DNA of 64,000 nucleotides from the NCBI GenBank assembly GCA_900549825.1, contig URQB01000003.1:1-64000 (forward strand), given 5' to 3'. How positions within the stretch are numbered: position 1 is the stretch's first letter; the number at the start of each line of letters is the position of its first letter. Origin of the DNA: an uncultured Oscillospiraceae bacterium (lineage in GTDB: Bacteria; Bacillota; Clostridia; Oscillospirales; Acutalibacteraceae). This document shows, one piece after another, positions 27,589 to 36,210 of this stretch. The notes beneath the pieces were generated by a model. It saw only the letters and a program-made list of their open reading frames with translations, made no database searches and was not told where the DNA came from. The translations under genes were made by a program, and so were the position numbers.

Positions 27589-28662
27589 TTACAGCATGGA
27601 CTGCACGTGAACCGTGCCCGGAACCAGCTTGACGTCTGCCGAGAGCAGGAGATCCTCTGAAGGGGAGATCAGCGCATAATTGGCCACGCCCTCCACATGG
27701 AACAGCCGGTCTCCGATCTGGGCGGTCAGCAGCTGGCTTCCCAGCGGAAGCGTCTCCAGAAATCCGCGCAGCACCTCCTCGCAACGGGCGGTGACCTGTA
27801 CGGCGTCGTAGCCGTATTCCACCAGCACCTTGGCGGAGAGATCCATTTGGGTGCGCACCGCGGCGCGCACAAGAACATCCGTGCCAATTTCCCGCTCCCT
27901 GGAGAAATCCTCCTGGATCCGGGCGAGGAGGGCGGCATCCGGTGTTTCGGATGCTGTCAGAATGATCACATCCACCGTTCCGGCGCCCCGTGCGCGCGGC
28001 AGGACGGAGGCCTCCAGCACGGGCTCGTAGGAGAGCGCTCTTTCGCGGTAGGTATCCGCATTGACTCCGTTGGGCATCCTGCCGAGCATGCCGAGCAGGC
28101 GTCGGCGCAGATGCTCATCTGTTTCCGCGTCTGCGCCGCCGTCAAATGGGGATGGATTGCTCACCTGTGTAACACCCTGCGGCGGATTGACCGGCAGCGT
28201 GACCATCCCTGCGGTCACATTCGAAGAGGCGCCCGGCTCCAGCGCGCGCGCACGGGCGTATGCCTGCGTTTCCCCATCCTGCAGCCGTGTTTCTTCTATG
28301 GTGGAGAATTGCTTTCCCTGCGTCCCCGGGGCCGCGCAGAGAACGCCGGCGGGAATTATAATTTCCGGTAGTTCCTCCGCCTCCGGGCGTGAGAAGCAGA
28401 GCAGCCCTTCGGCAAAGGAGGCCGCCTTTCTTGCAAGGCCCCACATGGCGGCGAGATGATCCAACTGCCCACCTACGGCGGAATCCGGGAAGACCTGGCC
28501 TTCCATCCAGCTGATACGCGCATGCAGGGAGAAAAGCTGTCCCGCCAGCACGCGCATGCGGATGCCTGCATCGGACGCATCATCCGGGCGACCTCCGCTG
28601 AAGGCCTCGTAAGCGTCCAGAAGCTCTTTCAAAATACTCTGGTAGGTATATGGATTATCCAT
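27589..28662 (-). CDS. Baseplate J-like protein
   Basis: This 357-residue protein is a gpJ/XkdT-type baseplate wedge component. Typical features are LDHLAAMWGLAR near residue 70, PAGVLCAAPGTQGKQF, the central NPSPFDGGADAETDEHLRRR, NADTYRERAL and GVANYALISPSED near the end. gpJ proteins form the baseplate edge in contractile and some other tails. It overlaps the gp25-like gene by eight bases. It is the clearest tail-assembly marker in the cassette. Confidence 0.88.
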   Translation of the reverse strand: MDNPYTYQSILKELLDAYEAFSGGRPDDASDAGIRMRVLAGQLFSLHARISWMEGQVFPDSAVGGQLDHLAAMWGLARKAASFAEGLLCFSRPEAEELPEIIIPAGVLCAAPGTQGKQFSTIEETRLQDGETQAYARARALEPGASSNVTAGMVTLPVNPPQGVTQVSNPSPFDGGADAETDEHLRRRLLGMLGRMPNGVNADTYRERALSYEPVLEASVLPRARGAGTVDVIILTASETPDAALLARIQEDFSREREIGTDVLVRAAVRTQMDLSAKVLVEYGYDAVQVTARCEEVLRGFLETLPLGSQLLTAQIGDRLFHVEGVANYALISPSEDLLLSADVKLVPGTVHVQSML

Positions 28663-29014
28663 CGGTTTGGATCAAAACCTCCTTTTCCCATTTCTCTCCG
28701 GCAAGGCGGATGAGGAATCCGGTCAGCCGCCCGCCGTCATCCCGCCGGCAGGAGGCAGATAATACGCGGATTTCGGGCATCGGGAGCAGCGCCTCCTGAG
28801 CGAGCTCCATTGCCCGCGCAGCGCAATCCGCTTCCGCCGGTTGCACTGCAAGGGCACAAAGCCCACTGCCCAGCTCAGGCTGATAAGGAAACGAGCCCTT
28901 CGGCACCTGCAACCGGATGAAACAGCGCTGCCATTCCTCCTCCCGGCCGGAAACGGCAACCGGCCGTCCGCACGGATCCACCGCCCAGTCTTCGTCTTTC
29001 AGCAGCATATCCAA
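28655..29014 (-). CDS. Baseplate gpW/gp25-like protein
   Basis: The ~119-residue protein lies between the spike and gpJ genes, where gp25/XkdS-type baseplate proteins are encoded. The segment GSFPYQPELGSGLCAL resembles the family's IPYxPxLGSxL core. AAAGGAG precedes a TTG at 29014 by 11 bases; an ATG at 29008 is nearly equivalent. Its end overlaps the start of gpJ, which suggests coupled translation. Confidence 0.65.
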   Translation of the reverse strand: MDMLLKDEDWAVDPCGRPVAVSGREEEWQRCFIRLQVPKGSFPYQPELGSGLCALAVQPAEADCAARAMELAQEALLPMPEIRVLSASCRRDDGGRLTGFLIRLAGEKWEKEVLIQTDG

Positions 29015-29022
29015 GACGGTTT

Positions 29023-29403
29023 TCACTCCTTTCTTTCTTCCAATTTCCGCGCGCGCACCGTACCGTCCCTCGTAATGGTGATGCCGTTTAGCTCGATCTC
29101 TCCACTGTTTTTCAGCGTGAGGGACGCGCCTCCTGCAGAGTACAGCCGGATTTCTCCCGGCTGGAGGCCCTGCAGGTCTGTCATCCGTACGCCTGTGCAG
29201 ACCGTCTCGCCCGCACAGGGAAGCAGCATCACCTGTGCGCCCGGGCTGGGAATGGAGCTTAACCCCGCGGGCGCGTAGAGCGGAACGTTTTGCCGCCGCG
29301 CGGAGCCGGTAGCGGAGAGCTCCATATTCTGAAAGGCATCTGCCCGCCCGTTTTCCGCCGCGGTTTCCCGGACGGATTGTGAAATTCTTTGTGTGATCCA
29401 CAT
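29023..29403 (-). CDS. Baseplate spike protein, gpV/gp45-like
   Basis: The 126-residue protein resembles the small spike or baseplate assembly proteins of Mu/P2-type phages. It has an OB-like N-terminal part (NVPLYAPAGLSSIPSPGAQV) and a beta-rich repeat end (GEIRLYSAGGASLTLKNSGE, then IELNGITITRDG). It lies between the hub-like and gp25-like genes, which fits. It is short, suggesting a reduced spike. Confidence 0.65.
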   Translation of the reverse strand: MWITQRISQSVRETAAENGRADAFQNMELSATGSARRQNVPLYAPAGLSSIPSPGAQVMLLPCAGETVCTGVRMTDLQGLQPGEIRLYSAGGASLTLKNSGEIELNGITITRDGTVRARKLEERKE

Positions 29404-29420
29404 GAGAAATCATCTCCTGA

Positions 29421-30371
29421 TCAAAAATGGCTTTTGGGGCGCAGTGTCACGGTGCAGCCGCCGCCGGTCCGGTTCCAGTGATAGCGCATCGACCAGATGC
29501 ACCAGTCCTCCCGGCCCGGCGCGCATGCAGCGTCCGGTGCACGCGCCGCGTCGCCGGGCTCCCCGGTAAAAGAGAACGGCGCCTCCAGAATCAGCTCCTC
29601 ACTGCCCGCGCGGGAGCGTCGGAGCAGCAGCTCCGCCTCCCGGCGGCCGCGCCAGGCGGGGGCCTGAGCAAGGTTTAGAAACCGTCTCGCCGCCAGCGGG
29701 GAGGGTTCCGGTTGATCCATCGCATATACATAGTCGCTTTCCCGGTCCGGCCGGTAGCGGACCTGTGAAATCACGCCGTATGGCCGCTGGATTCTTTTGA
29801 GAGCGGTATAGCGGATCCCCGCGTTTCGCTCATTGGAAAACAGGTGAGGGGGAGTTTCGCCCGGCGGGCAGGCCTCCAGGACACCGCCGCCTGTTACCCG
29901 CGGCTGCCATCCGCACACACAGGTGCAGAAATCGGAGAGCACCTCCCATTCGCTTTGCCCCTTCCGAACCTGATAAATGCCGGGGCACCGCCCTTCCCCG
30001 CGTACGCCGGACAGGCCGTAGGGTGCGGCGTGCAGCAGAAAAATCGCCTGAAGGTCCGGCCGGTGATAGCTGGACGGCAGCGCCTCGTTATCGAGCAATG
30101 CGCCGCTATGGGAACGCGCGCTGATCAGAAGCCCGAAGCCCGATCGGTCCCGGGAAAAGACCTGCTCATCGACCCTGCCGGAAAACAGGATGTCGGAAGC
30201 GCCGTCTCGCGCGATCCGGATTTCAGACAGCGGCGGGAGCGGCTCCTCCAGGGCAAAGGTCAGTGTGGCCTGCCGGGCGGGAGATGAGCAGGTGATTTTG
30301 ATATCCAGTCCGGCAGGCAGGGGGAGCGCGAATTGCTTCCCATCCTCCGCCCGGACTGCTGTGCAGTTCAC
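29421..30371 (-). CDS. Tail hub protein, gpD/XkdQ-like
   Basis: The 316-residue protein occupies the XkdQ position, after the LysM gene and before the spike. Sequence such as ISARSHSGALLDNEALPSSY, VLSDFCTCVCGWQP and VISQVRYRP fits a hub (gp27/gpD) protein. The GTG start at 30371 overlaps the LysM stop codon (GTGA), with AAAGGAGG upstream, showing coupling. Family assignment rests on position plus weak motifs. Confidence 0.6.
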   Translation of the reverse strand: MNCTAVRAEDGKQFALPLPAGLDIKITCSSPARQATLTFALEEPLPPLSEIRIARDGASDILFSGRVDEQVFSRDRSGFGLLISARSHSGALLDNEALPSSYHRPDLQAIFLLHAAPYGLSGVRGEGRCPGIYQVRKGQSEWEVLSDFCTCVCGWQPRVTGGGVLEACPPGETPPHLFSNERNAGIRYTALKRIQRPYGVISQVRYRPDRESDYVYAMDQPEPSPLAARRFLNLAQAPAWRGRREAELLLRRSRAGSEELILEAPFSFTGEPGDAARAPDAACAPGREDWCIWSMRYHWNRTGGGCTVTLRPKSHF

Positions 30372-30874
30372 CGCAGCCGCACCTCCTTTCCGGCTTCGGC
30401 GCTCCATGGCTCCGGGATCTCCGGGTTGAGCGCGAGGAGGCGCTCGATTGGAATCGAAAGGCGTGCGGCAAGATGCCAGAGTGTTTCACCTTCCCGGATA
30501 GCGGCCGCAGGTTCTTCACAGGGGCTGCTCCAGCTTTCCGCCGGGCTTTCCAGGAAGGAGAAGGCGTATTCGATCATACGCATGCTACCGCGCAGGAGGG
30601 TAAGCTCCGCCAGCACAGCCCGCATGGGCCCGTACTCCGGTAGTGTCAGAATGTCTGCGACGCCTTTTACCAGGAGCGCATGCAGGGCGGAGAACTGCGC
30701 CGCAGAGTCGGATCCGGTGAAAAATCCGCGCCCGCTGACTGTACGCAGAAGAGGGCCGTCCTCATGCAGAGAGGGGATGGGAAACAAGGCCTCCCGGATG
30801 TTTCTCCCATCTTCCACCCGGATTTCTGTAGGGTTGATAGGCCATAAGAAAGGGCCGAAACGCATTTGAGTCAT
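30368..30874 (-). CDS. LysM-domain tail protein, XkdP-like
   Basis: The 168-residue protein has a C-terminal LysM domain (IREGETLWHLAARLSIPIER, then LLALNPEIPEP) after a ~115-residue N-terminal part starting MTQMRFGPFLWPINPTEI. In PBSX-like phages XkdP has the same layout and follows the tape-measure gene. Here no tape-measure gene precedes it: the gene before it is only 43 codons long. AAGGAGG lies eight bases before the ATG. Confidence 0.75.
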   Translation of the reverse strand: MTQMRFGPFLWPINPTEIRVEDGRNIREALFPIPSLHEDGPLLRTVSGRGFFTGSDSAAQFSALHALLVKGVADILTLPEYGPMRAVLAELTLLRGSMRMIEYAFSFLESPAESWSSPCEEPAAAIREGETLWHLAARLSIPIERLLALNPEIPEPWSAEAGKEVRLR

Positions 30875-30896
30875 CGTTACGCCTCCTTTTCCGCCG

Positions 30897-31028
30897 CTAA
30901 GACTGCATCGGCGCGGGGTAGAGGCGTGCATCGCGTTCCAGGGCAAGGGACACCAGGTCGAGCAACGCTTCGCCGCTGTCCGCCGGTGCGGCATCGTCTG
31001 GCGCGTGCTGTAAAAAATTTTCTTCCAT
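30897..31028 (-). CDS. 43-residue phage-cassette protein
   Basis: A small frame (MEENFLQHAPDDAAPADS at the start, ending ALERDARLYPAPMQS) sits between the tube-like and LysM genes, where tail-assembly chaperone and tape-measure genes are normally found. AAAGG lies 12 bases before the ATG at 31028; an ATG at 31040 is too close to that site. It could be a reduced tail chaperone or a spacer. No homologue is recognised. Confidence 0.5.
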   Translation of the reverse strand: MEENFLQHAPDDAAPADSGEALLDLVSLALERDARLYPAPMQS

Positions 31029-31044
31029 AATCAAAATCATCCTT

Positions 31045-31425
31045 TCAGCCTGACCGCCGCGAGAGCGCGAGCAGGACGGCTTTTTCCACGGCATATTCGC
31101 GCGGCGAGAGCCTCTCTGTGATGGAGAGCCACTCGCAGCCTTCATAGGTGATTTTTTGGCCAGGCTTTTCGATCACCAGGCAAAAGCTGTTCAATGAAAA
31201 CAGGTCGATTTCTCCCACCTCGGGCGAGAGGCGGGAAAGTGCAATCGTATACTGCATCGGGCCGAGCCCTGCGGCCGCCCCTTCAGGCGAAGCGAAGGGG
31301 ACGACAGGGATGCCCTCCCGGGATGCCTGCGTCTCGCAGCTCTCTACGGCCGCGATCCGTCTCCCGTCCGCCTCCAGGTAGATATCCCGGCCCGTCGCGC
31401 GGGAGAAATGCTGCAGATCGTTCAC
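31045..31425 (-). CDS. Putative tail tube or tail-completion protein
   Basis: The 126-residue protein contains DIYLEADGRRIAAVESCETQ and LVIEKPGQKITYEGCEWLSI. It has the size and mixed beta-sheet look of small tail-tube or completion proteins and lies after the connector genes. The start overlaps the upstream gene by four bases. I cannot assign it to a named family. Confidence 0.5.
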   Translation of the reverse strand: MNDLQHFSRATGRDIYLEADGRRIAAVESCETQASREGIPVVPFASPEGAAAGLGPMQYTIALSRLSPEVGEIDLFSLNSFCLVIEKPGQKITYEGCEWLSITERLSPREYAVEKAVLLALSRRSG

Positions 31426-31877
31426 TGGCCGTCTCCCCCCTCCCGCCGGGCAATCCGGATGTTTCGCTCAATCCAGGCGTCGAGCTCCAGCGAGCCCGTC
31501 TCCCGGCGCGCGTTCACCGGGCCGCACCAGGCAGCGGTGACGGCGAAGGGTGCGTCGAAAAAGAGCGCTTCCCAGATGCGTTCAAAGGCATCCCGGCAGG
31601 CGCTTCCCCCTAAGCGGTTCGGCGCGTGTATCTGCAGCCGGATGCGCAGCGTCCATGGCGCGCCGGTCAGGGCGCGTCCTTCGCGTTCCCCCAGAAAGCG
31701 CCCGAGCGCATCCGGGACGCAGTCCGCCTGCTCTAATCCGACTGCTACCGTGATGCGGCGCAGGGGCGATTCCTTTGCGGATGCAGGAAAATCCTCGCAG
31801 AAAACGAGATCCCTCAACTCCTCACGATTGGATAGAAACCGGAGTGTTTCCCCCACTGTCTCTAAAAATCCGCTCAT
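31422..31877 (-). CDS. Phage protein, probable tail completion/connector
   Basis: The 151-residue protein (MSGFLETVGETLRFLSNREE at the start) lies among the connector genes and overlaps both neighbours by four bases. Position and size resemble XkdI/J-type completion proteins. There is no diagnostic motif. Confidence 0.5.
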   Translation of the reverse strand: MSGFLETVGETLRFLSNREELRDLVFCEDFPASAKESPLRRITVAVGLEQADCVPDALGRFLGEREGRALTGAPWTLRIRLQIHAPNRLGGSACRDAFERIWEALFFDAPFAVTAAWCGPVNARRETGSLELDAWIERNIRIARREGGDGQ

Positions 31878-32221
31878 TGCGCCGCCTCCGTTACGCTGCG
31901 CAGAATCGCCCAGATATAGAGTGTTTCCCCGCCGAGATAGACCTGTTCCGCCCGGTCGATTTGATAGCGTTCCCCACCAAAGGCATTCAGACGCACATCC
32001 TCTCCCAGCTTTGTAACGTCGTGCGCGGCAGGACCGATGTAGAGATAATAGCCTGGGTTGTGGATGCCGACTGGCGTGTGGACGCCTTCCAGATACATTT
32101 TGTTTTTATACCGCAGCGGCTGGATAAACGCCTGGAACCGCGGCGAATGCCATCCGTCCTCTGTGGACAGGCTGACGCTTTGCCCATAGCGTTCCATCAA
32201 AGCCACGAGCTGCTCTTGCAT
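31874..32221 (-). CDS. Phage head-closure-like protein
   Basis: The 115-residue protein (KMYLEGVHTPVGIHNPGYYL and DRAEQVYLGGETLYIWAIL) is compact and beta-rich, like small head-closure or XkdH-type proteins, and lies two genes after the capsid. A ribosome site AAAGGAGG lies before its ATG. The assignment is positional. Confidence 0.5.
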   Translation of the reverse strand: MQEQLVALMERYGQSVSLSTEDGWHSPRFQAFIQPLRYKNKMYLEGVHTPVGIHNPGYYLYIGPAAHDVTKLGEDVRLNAFGGERYQIDRAEQVYLGGETLYIWAILRSVTEAAQ

Positions 32222-32238
32222 ACAAAAGCCTCCTTTTA

Positions 32239-32610
32239 TTAAAGCCCGATCTGCCAGAAGGCGAAGCCGTCATCCCGCAGCAGGGGAGCAGCCTGCGCAA
32301 GCGCCTCGTCCAGAAGGGCGGCGAGGCGGCTCTGTGTGTCTGGATTTTTGGAGGGCGTAATGCTGACGTCCCCGGCCCGGAAGGAGAGCTGCTGTGTCTC
32401 GTCGGCCAAGCGGCATTTGACGAGCCAGCTTCCCGCAAGCACGGCTGCGGCAAACGTGATCCGCGCATCCCCCGCAAAGGCAGGCTGAGCGAGCTTACTG
32501 GAAAACGCTTGTGCGGCCTGCTCGCAGAGGAGCTGTGCGGCTGGTCCCATTTGCTGCGCAAGCGGCAGAAGAAGCTTCAGTTTCTCCAAAACAACGGAAG
32601 CATCGACCAT
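32239..32610 (-). CDS. Phage head-tail connector-like protein
   Basis: This 123-residue, mainly helical protein directly follows the capsid gene, where head-tail connector or adaptor proteins are encoded in siphovirus and PBSX-like gene orders. It has GPAAQLLCEQAAQAFSSKL and ends FAFWQIGL. No family motif is decisive. GGAGG lies before the ATG. Confidence 0.5.
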   Translation of the reverse strand: MVDASVVLEKLKLLLPLAQQMGPAAQLLCEQAAQAFSSKLAQPAFAGDARITFAAAVLAGSWLVKCRLADETQQLSFRAGDVSITPSKNPDTQSRLAALLDEALAQAAPLLRDDGFAFWQIGL

Positions 32611-32667
32611 AAGATCGCCTCCTTTCGGTCAGAAAGTTGTAAAAATAACATGTGTTTTGTATAAATC

Positions 32668-33675
32668 CTAGATTGAAAGCACTTTCGACGCATCCGGAAA
32701 GATTTTGGCAAAGCCTGTGATCGTTGTAATGGCAGCGCGTTCAAGCTGGCGGTCGATGAGCTTGTCATAGTCCGTCATGACATCCTGTGCCTGCACCATT
32801 TCGAGCGCACAGCCCCTGTCCAGGGCAATCAGCTTGCCTTCCCCCACGGCGGCGGATTTGACGAGATCCGCACCGAGCGGCGTAACCATGCTGCCTGTGG
32901 CGTGGAAATTGAGCCCCGCGGCCGCATCGCGGAATTCCGGCAGGGAAAGAAGCTTTTCCATCACGCCGGGGGAGGCGATCAGTGTATTGAGCGCATAGGG
33001 ATCGAAGCTGTTCCAGAGCTTGATCAGGTCACCGTAGGTAAGCGAACCGGCCTGCGAGACGGAGACAACGGGCGCAGCGTTATCGTTCCCGTCGCCGTCA
33101 ATTAGCACGCCAACCGCGTCTCTGAGCTGTGCACGGGCGATGTAGCTGCCGATCTGGCGCAGGGTGACGGTAAACAAATCCAGGCGTTGGAAGCGAACCG
33201 CCTCATATGATGCGACAAGCATCCGCCCGCGCTTATGCAGGCGCACGAGGTTTTCCTGTGTTTTGACGGATGTCTGTGGGATGAAGGCGCCCTCCGCCAC
33301 GTGCTTGAGCGAGCGGTCGTCCTCCTCCGGGACAGAGGTGATCGTGCGGTAGTCCATGCCATCGATCTTGGTGGTGGCCGCAATGATGCGGGGCAGCACG
33401 TTCGCTTCGTCCAGCCCCTGCCGAACGGCACGGGAGACGTATTCCGGGAACAGTGCGGCGGAATCCGAGGTCTGAAAGAATTTTTCCACCGCGTCGCTGC
33501 CGGGGCCGCTGACACGGATGTTGAAACGCTTGAGCTGCCGCTGGTATGCGTCCAGCCCTTCGAGCGCGGTCCCACGGTAGTTCTCCGAGGGGTCGAGCTC
33601 CTCCAGCGTGCGGGTGAGGGATTTGCCGCCTGCGTACATGCCTTTTTCCAGGCGGATGGCGTCGTAATTGCTCAT
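32668..33675 (-). CDS. Phage major capsid protein
   Basis: The 335-residue protein has the features of an HK97-fold capsid: an N-arm, a segment FFQTSDSAALFPEYVSRAV, a core with DYRTITSVPEED and VRLHKRGRMLVASYEAVRF, and a late NTLIASPGVMEKLLSLPEF. It lies after the protease and decoration-like genes. AAGGAGC precedes the ATG at 33675 (MSNYDAIRLEKG). No frameshifts are seen. Confidence 0.8.
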   Translation of the reverse strand: MSNYDAIRLEKGMYAGGKSLTRTLEELDPSENYRGTALEGLDAYQRQLKRFNIRVSGPGSDAVEKFFQTSDSAALFPEYVSRAVRQGLDEANVLPRIIAATTKIDGMDYRTITSVPEEDDRSLKHVAEGAFIPQTSVKTQENLVRLHKRGRMLVASYEAVRFQRLDLFTVTLRQIGSYIARAQLRDAVGVLIDGDGNDNAAPVVSVSQAGSLTYGDLIKLWNSFDPYALNTLIASPGVMEKLLSLPEFRDAAAGLNFHATGSMVTPLGADLVKSAAVGEGKLIALDRGCALEMVQAQDVMTDYDKLIDRQLERAAITTITGFAKIFPDASKVLSI

Positions 33676-33694
33676 ATTCAAGCTCCTTTCCGGG

Positions 33695-34039
33695 TTACAG
33701 TAAGAACCCAACGGTTTTGTTTGCTGTATCTGCCTCCAGCACAAGGCGCAGGGGCCCGTCGGAGGCGGCCTTTACGCCGCCGCTTCCGTCCGCGGCGAGC
33801 GCGGTGTAGCCGAGGGCGGGCGCCGTGCCGCTGTAGGGTGCCTTTACGAAGCCTCTGACCTGTACGCCCGCGTACCCACCCTCTGGAGCGGCGATGAGAA
33901 AGCCTGCGAACGCTTCGTCCGCCTGGCTGGTCGCAGCCGTGAGGCTGGCGCTGATGGATATGGGGGAGCCTTTGGCGGCGTTTTCCGCCATCTTTAAGGT
34001 GATGATTTCTTCGGCAAAGCCGTTTAAGGATACGCTCAT
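33695..34039 (-). CDS. Probable head decoration protein
   Basis: The 114-residue, Ala/Gly-rich beta-type protein (GYAGVQVRGFVKAPYSG, then LRLVLEADTANKTVGFLL) lies between the protease-like and capsid genes, a usual place for head decoration proteins. It has no recognisable motif. The AGGAGG site precedes the ATG. Confidence 0.5.
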   Translation of the reverse strand: MSVSLNGFAEEIITLKMAENAAKGSPISISASLTAATSQADEAFAGFLIAAPEGGYAGVQVRGFVKAPYSGTAPALGYTALAADGSGGVKAASDGPLRLVLEADTANKTVGFLL

Positions 34040-34057
34040 GTTTGATTCCTCCTGAAT

Positions 34058-35026
34058 TTAGATTTGAAATGCCCGATCGTCTTGCTCAGAGTGTTCCGCG
34101 CCCGGCGCGGAGAGCTGGACTGTGGACGGCTCGTCCCCCGCTGCGCTGAGCATGGATTTTAGGGCGGCCAGCTCCTGTGTGCTGCATTTTTGGAGCAGAT
34201 CCGGGCATTTGCCTAGGTCAAGCTGCGGCAAATGCAGTGCGCACAACCGGATGACCTCCTGCGAGAGCGCACGGCGGTATTGCTTCCCCTCGTCCGCAAG
34301 CGTTTCGAGCGCCTGGATATGTGAGAGAAGCCCGCCTGCCTGCTCTTTGGTCAGGGTGACGCCCGTTTCAGTGTTTTTCAGAATGTTGAGCAGTTCGGTC
34401 ATATCCGTATTCCCTCCCTTCTTCATGGAATATGCCTTTGTAACGCCGGCCTCCGGCTGCGCGGGGACTGCGACAAACGACCACTCGTATGCATCCTTTG
34501 CCCCGCTGAGCACGGTATGGCAGAGCTTGCCCTCATAAACGCGCCCCGGCAGATGCACGCAGGGCTCTTTGCGGCGGTCCGCACCGCAGATGGAGCAGGT
34601 CTTCTGCGCGACCGCGCAGCCGACGCTGACCTCTTTTTTGATGCCCGCGTCGATTTCCGCAATCAGCCCCTTGTTTTCCGGCGTGCGCACCATATAAGCC
34701 CGCGCGCGTAGGGCGGTATAGGGCTCCTTCAGGCTGGTGCGCTTCGTTCCGTCCGTCTCGACCCAGGCGCGGTAGGTGCGGGCGGTCTGGTCGCGGCCCT
34801 TCATGCTGTGGTCAAACAGGCCGGGCTTTCCGGGGTAGAGCGCGGCAAGCTGTTCGAGCGTTTCGCTGCTGAAGCGTTCGCCGTCGCGGTCAATCTCATT
34901 GTCACAGAGGGTGATTGTGAAGGCGTAAATCTCCTCACGCTTCAGTGAGGAGCGGGCGTAGCGGTTGATTTCCGCGAGCTCCTCAGGGGCGGGGATCCCG
35001 CCGTCAGCGGTTTTGGGATGTTCCAT
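34058..35026 (-). CDS. Putative prohead protease/scaffold (XkdF-like)
   Basis: The 322-residue protein begins with a domain containing YAFTITLCDNEIDRDGERFS and KPGLFDHSMKG, then a region with four cysteines (CSICGADRRKEPCVH) and SFVAVPAQPEAGVTKAY. This suits the XkdF-like putative serine protease found before capsid genes in PBSX-type clusters. The C-terminal half is helical and may act as a scaffold. The start at 35026 overlaps the portal gene by 23 bases; AAAGGAG lies upstream. Confidence 0.6.
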   Translation of the reverse strand: MEHPKTADGGIPAPEELAEINRYARSSLKREEIYAFTITLCDNEIDRDGERFSSETLEQLAALYPGKPGLFDHSMKGRDQTARTYRAWVETDGTKRTSLKEPYTALRARAYMVRTPENKGLIAEIDAGIKKEVSVGCAVAQKTCSICGADRRKEPCVHLPGRVYEGKLCHTVLSGAKDAYEWSFVAVPAQPEAGVTKAYSMKKGGNTDMTELLNILKNTETGVTLTKEQAGGLLSHIQALETLADEGKQYRRALSQEVIRLCALHLPQLDLGKCPDLLQKCSTQELAALKSMLSAAGDEPSTVQLSAPGAEHSEQDDRAFQI

Positions 35027-36182
35027 CTTCTTTCGGCTCCTTTCCTGATTTCTGTCCGGCCTCCAGGCTGGCGGCCTGCGCATGGTAAAGGCGCGCCCGG
35101 CCGAGCTCCACTTCGTCCTGCAGGGTGATATCATCCCAGACAATCTGAAAGCCGCTTAAACAGCCGTTCAGACGCAAATAGGTCCGGCAGACGGTTTCGA
35201 TCACCGGTGTGAGAATACGGCGGTAGCTCTCCAGTTCGCTGGTGAGTACATCCGCCTGCTGCGACGACATGCGCTCCGTCGAAGACCAGTGAAGCCCCAG
35301 CAGGAAGGGCGGGAGGCCCGTTTTCGCCACAATCTGCTCGAGCATCTGGCGCACGGGCACCTCGCTGTCTAGGATCTGGTTATCCGCACCGATGACGCGG
35401 ATATCCACGTCGCCCACGGCGACGAAATCCTTGACGGATCCGCCGCCGTTCATCGCCTCACCCCATTCCTTCGCCACCTGCAGTGCGCGTTCCTTTGCAA
35501 AGGAACGGTCCACCGCATCGTTGTGCGGCTTGTACGTTACGGCAAAACGTACGTTCCCCACACGCTCCCAATTGAGCCCGATCGTCTGGTAGATCTGCAG
35601 CAGGATCCTGCTGATAAAGGGGAGACCCTTTAAGATCGAATGACCGCCGAGCTGCCCGGCGTGTGGATTGAGCACGGACAGCAGGATGCGCTCCGGATGC
35701 GGGACGGGCACGGCCATCCTGCCCGGTTCCCTGCGGCAGATGATCGTTTGCAGATCGCTTTTTCCGCGCCGGAGCTCAAGCGTATTGAGCGGCGCATTAT
35801 ACAGCGCCATGCGCCCGCCGCCGAGCGGCACCATCTCACCGACCGCTGTGCCGAAGGTGAGCAGCTGGTCGAAATAGGTGTCTAGAAACGCGGTCATTCC
35901 TTTTTGACAGCCGCCCACGGGGACGGTTTCCAGGAAATTGTCCAGCATTTCCTGTGCCCGTTTGTTCGGGCAGGAGACGGTGAAGCCGCCGGTCAGGCGG
36001 ATGAGCTTGACGATCGCGGCATCGATGATAGGCACCGCTTCGCGCAGTGTCTCGTAAAGCTTTCCCTCTGCCGGTACGAGGGGGGAATACCGCATCAGCT
36101 CCCCATAGGGCTGGGGCGGCGCGGTTTGGGGAACGCAGGCCGTCCCTGCGGGGGAGGCCTTTTTTTGTTTTCGGAAGATCAT
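35004..36182 (-). CDS. Phage portal protein
   Basis: The 392-residue portal forms the ring through which DNA enters and leaves the capsid. Typical segments are PIIDAAIVKLIRLTGGF, VPHPERILLSVLNP, a central ALQVAKEWGEAMNGGGSVKD and LGLHWSSTERMSSQQADVL. The ATG at 36182 follows AAAGGAGGAAGC. Order with terminase upstream and protease downstream is standard. Confidence 0.82.
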   Translation of the reverse strand: MIFRKQKKASPAGTACVPQTAPPQPYGELMRYSPLVPAEGKLYETLREAVPIIDAAIVKLIRLTGGFTVSCPNKRAQEMLDNFLETVPVGGCQKGMTAFLDTYFDQLLTFGTAVGEMVPLGGGRMALYNAPLNTLELRRGKSDLQTIICRREPGRMAVPVPHPERILLSVLNPHAGQLGGHSILKGLPFISRILLQIYQTIGLNWERVGNVRFAVTYKPHNDAVDRSFAKERALQVAKEWGEAMNGGGSVKDFVAVGDVDIRVIGADNQILDSEVPVRQMLEQIVAKTGLPPFLLGLHWSSTERMSSQQADVLTSELESYRRILTPVIETVCRTYLRLNGCLSGFQIVWDDITLQDEVELGRARLYHAQAASLEAGQKSGKEPKEDGTSQNR

Positions 36183-36210
36183 ATGCTTCCTCCTTTCTAA
36201 AAGGATTTGA

